A DNA stretch of 64,000 bases from Thalassolituus sp. UBA674 (GTDB lineage: Bacteria > Pseudomonadota > Gammaproteobacteria > Pseudomonadales > Oceanobacteraceae). The stretch's first letter is position 1; each line of letters starts with the position of its first letter. Position numbers and translations under genes: made by a program. The DNA is taken from NCBI GenBank assembly GCA_002298335.1, contig DBNK01000017.1:1-64000 (forward strand), written 5' to 3'. The notes under the pieces were generated by a model. That model saw nothing but the letters and a program-made list of their open reading frames with translations, was not told the DNA's origin and searched no databases. Below are positions 63,501 through 64,000 of this stretch, piece after piece.

Positions 63501-64000
63501 ATGGCAGATGTAACCGTTAAAGAACTCGCCGACGTCGTAGGCACGAGCACCGAACGCTTGTTGTCACAGATGAAAGAAGCTGGCCTGCCGCAGACGGCAG
63601 AAAACGACAGCGTCAGCGACGAACAGAAGCAGTCGCTGCTGGTTCACCTGAAGAAAAGTCATGGTGAAGAATCCGCAGCACCGGCACCGAAGAAAATTAC
63701 CCTGAAGCGTAAAGTGACCACCACGCTGAAAACCGGTCAGGGCGGCAAGAAATCCGTAAACATCGAAGTGCGCAAGAAGCGTACTTACGTAAAACGTGAT
63801 GAGTCGGAACTGGCAGCAGAAAAAGCTCAGCAGGAAGAAGAACTTCAGGTTGAACAAGTGGTTGAGACTCCGGAAGCGGTCGTCGAAGCGCCTGTTGCAG
63901 AAGTTCAGGTTGAAGAAAAAGCTGCAGCCGAAGAACCTGCAGTTGAAGCAGCCGCGCCGGAAAGCGCCGCTGAAGAAGCGGCGGCCGCACCGGCTGAAGA
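63501..64000 (+). CDS. infB: Translation initiation factor IF-2 (5' part only)
   Basis: The frame opens ATG at 63501 (MADVTVKELADVVGTSTERLL) after AGGAG and runs off the window end, so only about 166 N-terminal residues are visible; the GTPase domain lies beyond. The visible part holds the IF2-N domain (ELADVVGTSTERLLSQMKEA), KITLKRKVTTTLKTGQGGKK, and then a low-complexity Glu/Ala/Val region typical of gammaproteobacterial IF-2. It follows nusA by 25 bases. Confidence 0.95.
   Translation, partial: MADVTVKELADVVGTSTERLLSQMKEAGLPQTAENDSVSDEQKQSLLVHLKKSHGEESAAPAPKKITLKRKVTTTLKTGQGGKKSVNIEVRKKRTYVKRDESELAAEKAQQEEELQVEQVVETPEAVVEAPVAEVQVEEKAAAEEPAVEAAAPESAAEEAAAAPAE

Overview
The window is a stretch of chromosome from a marine-type gammaproteobacterium. 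The gene orders smpB/ratA-ratB/bamE, fur/recN/grpE-dnaK-dnaJ-dapB-carA-carB-greA and yhbY/rlmE-ftsH-folP-glmM-tpiA-secG-tRNA-Leu-rimP-nusA-infB are those of the Pseudomonadales/Oceanospirillales. The proteins look closest to the Oceanospirillaceae (Thalassolituus/Oceanobacter type); that placement is inference, and no 16S gene is present. Base composition is fairly even and moderately GC-rich, apart from one AT-rich sulfotransferase-like gene at 33.2-33.8 kb.

Layout. 0-7.3 kb: a ROK sugar kinase, a PilZ protein, a BtuF-like binding protein, a LysR regulator overlapping an exported methyltransferase-like protein, and a TonB-dependent receptor with a small secreted partner. 7.3-15.8 kb: one tightly packed nine-gene operon on the minus strand (DUF523/DUF1722, CPD photolyase, acyl desaturase, NTF2-like, SDR, FAD oxidoreductase, DUF1365, Cfa-type methyltransferase, DUF2878). 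This is the gene set of light- and singlet-oxygen-induced regulons in other proteobacteria. 16-20.4 kb: more of the same theme, namely a CbiX-type chelatase, a renalase-like flavoprotein, a YfcH-like epimerase and a DASH cryptochrome. Three promoter regions here share a TGTATA-type box repeated at 11 bp, which suggests one common MerR/LitR/CarH-type regulator; no such regulator is encoded in the window. 20.6-30.2 kb: an aldehyde dehydrogenase, a 7TM-GGDEF cyclase, a large secreted protein with a bulb-lectin-like segment, and glpD-glpK. 30.2-34.3 kb: a hairpin-rich intergenic region, tmRNA, an M3 peptidase lipoprotein, the foreign-looking sulfotransferase and smpB.

34.4-64 kb is mostly housekeeping: an NSS transporter, ratA/ratB, bamE, fur, recN (tandem LexA boxes), grpE and dnaK (each with a good sigma-32 promoter), dnaJ, dapB, a START protein, carAB-greA, a desaturase divergent from a PaaX-like regulator, a thioesterase, a KAS III-like enzyme, yhbY, and then rlmE through infB, which runs off the window end.

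The most unusual structure is a set of three roughly 115-bp hairpin elements flanking dnaJ. Their flanks and loops are conserved, but each has its own perfectly complementary stem sequences. The nine-gene photo-oxidative operon with its shared operator pattern, and a factor-independent terminator inside the carA leader, are the next most interesting.
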